64,000 nt of DNA from Streptomyces sp. NBC_00237 (GTDB taxonomy: Bacteria > Actinomycetota > Actinomycetes > Streptomycetales > Streptomycetaceae), in assembly GCF_026342435.1 (NCBI RefSeq), contig NZ_JAPEMT010000001.1:1234501-1298500 (forward strand), read 5' to 3'. Made by a program: the position numbers and the translations under genes. Shown here in pieces: positions 62,391-64,000 of the stretch. The notes below the pieces were generated by a model that ran no database searches, was not told the origin of the DNA, and saw only the letters and a list, made by a program, of their open reading frames with translations. Positions within the stretch are counted from its first letter, which is position 1, and every line of letters starts with the position of its first letter.

Positions 62391-63644
62391 CTACCGCTCC
62401 AGGAAGGCGAAGAGGTCCTCCCAGCGGGCGGTGATCCTCTCCGTCGAGAAGCGCTGGATGCTCTCCCGGCCCGCCGTGCCCATCCGGTCCCGCAGGTCCC
62501 TGTCGGACATCAGGCTGTCCAGGCGGGCGGCGAATTCGGCGGTGTTGCCCGGCCGGACGACGTAGCCGTCCTCCCCGTCCGTGATGATCTCCCGGATGCC
62601 GGGGGCCATGTCGAAGGCCACACACGGCACCGCACTGGCCATCGCCTCCATGGGGGCCAGCGGGAATCCCTCGTCCCGCGACGTCAGCGTGAAGACCGAA
62701 CTCTCGCGCAGTGCCTGCGGAACGTCGTCCGTGCGGCCCATCCAGTCCACCGACCCGGTGATGCCCAGGTCCGCCGCCAACTGCTGGAGCTTGGCCTCGT
62801 CCTCACCCGTACCGAAGATCTTCAGCCGCCAGTCCGGGTGACCGGGGGCCACCTGCGCCCACGTGTCGAGGAGCATGTCGACGCCCTTCTCGTGCGACAG
62901 GCGGCCGATGCTGACGACCGTCTTGGCCTCGCGCCGCGAGGGCTCGTCGGGGAAGAAGGGCAGCGGGTTGGGCATGAAGCCCACGTTGTTCATCTGCTGG
63001 CAGATCCACAGGTCCGCGTCCTCCCGGGTGAGGACGAGCAGCCGGTCCACCTCCGGGTACCAGCGCTTGATCCGCTGGAAGCGGGAGGTCTTGCGGGACG
63101 CCTTGAAGGACTCGTGGCTCATGCCGATCACGGTGAGCCCCTTGGTGTCCGCGAGGGCCACCCACTCCATCGCCCACACCTGGGTCACGATCACCACGGC
63201 ACCGGGCCTCGCCGCCCGGAACATCCGCGTCAGCTTCGCGGCCTGCTCCTCCATGCCCGCCCGCCGCGCCGCCTGCCTGCGACGCTCGGCGACATTGAGG
63301 CGGCCCGAGACGCCCTTGAGGCTCTGGCCCTTCGGCGGATGGGCCTCGTACAGCGACGTCGTGCCGTACGGAAGACCGTCGCCCAGGGCGGCCTGCCTGC
63401 CCTCGGGGGCCGGGGTGATGCCGATGACCTGCACGGTGTGGCCCAGGTCGCTGAACAGCCGGGCCATCTGGTGCGACCAGCTGGTGACGCCGCCGAGCTC
63501 GTCCACGCTGTTGGACACGAAGAATATGTCCCGGAGCGGGTGCTCCACCGGGGACGCCGTGGATATTCGGGCGTCCACCTCGGTGGTCGTTTCGGTCGCG
63601 TCAGTCGAGGAGGGCTGCTGCGTGGTGCGGGGCAGGTGAGACAT
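62391..63644 (-). CDS. Glycosyltransferase family 4 (GT-B)
   Basis: 417 residues. N-terminal half: FFVSNSVDELGGVTSWSHQM and ARLFSDLGHTVQVIGITP. C-terminal nucleotide-sugar domain: VVSIGRLSHEKGVDMLLDTW, LKIFGTGEDEAKLQQLAADL, VFTLTSRDEGFPLAPMEAMA and FDMAPGIREIITDGEDGYVV, with the conserved E-x7-E. This is the retaining GT4 type used for wall polymer or exopolysaccharide chains. The next gene, an acyltransferase, suggests a surface glycan locus extending beyond the window. The first 35 residues are Thr/Ser-rich and disordered. Confidence 0.92.
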   Translation of the reverse strand: MSHLPRTTQQPSSTDATETTTEVDARISTASPVEHPLRDIFFVSNSVDELGGVTSWSHQMARLFSDLGHTVQVIGITPAPEGRQAALGDGLPYGTTSLYEAHPPKGQSLKGVSGRLNVAERRRQAARRAGMEEQAAKLTRMFRAARPGAVVIVTQVWAMEWVALADTKGLTVIGMSHESFKASRKTSRFQRIKRWYPEVDRLLVLTREDADLWICQQMNNVGFMPNPLPFFPDEPSRREAKTVVSIGRLSHEKGVDMLLDTWAQVAPGHPDWRLKIFGTGEDEAKLQQLAADLGITGSVDWMGRTDDVPQALRESSVFTLTSRDEGFPLAPMEAMASAVPCVAFDMAPGIREIITDGEDGYVVRPGNTAEFAARLDSLMSDRDLRDRMGTAGRESIQRFSTERITARWEDLFAFLER

Positions 63645-63721
63645 GAGATCCACGATAGGCGACCCGGGGGACGCCCTCCATCGGTGGACCGGGCGCCCAC
63701 CAGCCGCGCACCAGGCGTGCA

Positions 63722-64000
63722 CTAGACCTTCGCTTTCCTCCACCGCTGCGGCATCCGCCGGTTCAGCCAACGGGCCGCCGGATCCTCCACGTAACGGAAG
63801 ACGGCCCACGACAGGGCCAAAGAGAGGACGGCGACCCCCAGCAGGTCGATGATCACCCCGTTGTGGTCCCCGGCGCGGCCCCACCGCTCGATGCACAGCC
63901 TGAAGACGGCGTGATGCACGAGATAGAAGGAGTACGACCACATCCCGAGCTTCACCATCACCGGCGACTGGAGCACCCCCGCGTGCCCGGCGGCCTCCCG
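63722..64000 (-). CDS. Acyltransferase-3 family membrane protein, C-terminal part only
   Basis: 92 residues visible, open to the window edge. MWSYSFYLVHHAVFRLCIER is the hallmark near-C-terminal segment of the acyltransferase-3 family, followed by the last span (IIDLLGVAVLSLALSWAVFR) and VEDPAARWLNRR. It probably O-acylates a surface sugar made by the adjacent glycosyltransferase. Confidence 0.88.
   Translation of the reverse strand, partial: REAAGHAGVLQSPVMVKLGMWSYSFYLVHHAVFRLCIERWGRAGDHNGVIIDLLGVAVLSLALSWAVFRYVEDPAARWLNRRMPQRWRKAKV

Overview
The window reads as a piece of a Streptomyces (or very close actinomycete) chromosome. Base composition is strongly GC-rich, GTG and TTG starts are common, and it carries an SsgA-like sporulation protein, a Mec/CysO/CysM cysteine system, DUF3039, DUF2017 and SsgG-type genes, and a degraded SARP-type regulator. 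Gene order matches, from memory, the core-chromosome block around SCO2954-SCO2908 of S. coelicolor. That correspondence was recalled, not searched.

Layout. 1-6.5 kb: a partial membrane acyltransferase, a CGNR regulator, an ECF sigma/anti-sigma pair and a HelD-type RNA polymerase remodelling ATPase. 6.5-6.7 kb: a strong candidate structured small RNA with its own promoter and terminator. 6.9-14.8 kb: malic enzyme, HU, a HAD phosphatase, a proline-rich membrane protein, murA, yqgE and a DUF3039 protein. 15-19.8 kb: an ABC sugar importer (binding protein plus two permeases) with a GH20 hexosaminidase, probably for amino-sugar oligomers. 20.2-25.8 kb: a three-subunit molybdenum hydroxylase whose Fe-S subunit carries a disordered extension of about 590 residues. 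26-37 kb: a Tat-exported beta-propeller protein, tRNA-Cys, a hydrolase, two MFS transporters, a helicase, an IclR regulator, a Lon-like protease and an ArsR operon with an elaborate nested operator. 37-44 kb: Lrp regulator and hppD (tyrosine breakdown), an orphan ATP-grasp protein next to a SARP pseudogene, a TPR protein and a glycolate-oxidase-like flavoenzyme. 44-50 kb: ssgG, two RDD membrane proteins and a large secreted M6 metalloprotease. 50-52 kb: a roughly 0.9-kb unit bounded by long inverted repeats that appears to cut a reductase gene. 52-57 kb: pncA, pncB, clpS, DUF2017 and an amino-acid permease. 57-62.3 kb: the cysteine locus mec...cysO-cysM, split by a cobalamin-riboswitch-controlled ABC transporter and headed by a conserved Cys-containing leader peptide. 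62.4-64 kb: a glycosyltransferase and a partial second acyltransferase.

Genes that work together. Mec, CysO and CysM form the sulfur-carrier-protein route to cysteine, and the leader peptide probably couples it to cysteine supply. The riboswitch transporter probably takes up cobalamin or a related corrinoid. PncA and PncB form the nicotinamide salvage (Preiss-Handler) route. The ABC importer and GH20 enzyme form a hydrolysis and uptake unit. The sigma/anti-sigma pair and HelD are adjacent RNA polymerase regulators.

The most unusual features are the small-RNA candidate at 6556-6704, the leaderless leader peptide at 60824-60949, the giant Fe-S subunit at 21115-23451, the inverted-repeat unit at 51051-51938, and a recurrent pattern of tandem repeats that begin at or overlap stop codons of at least six genes.
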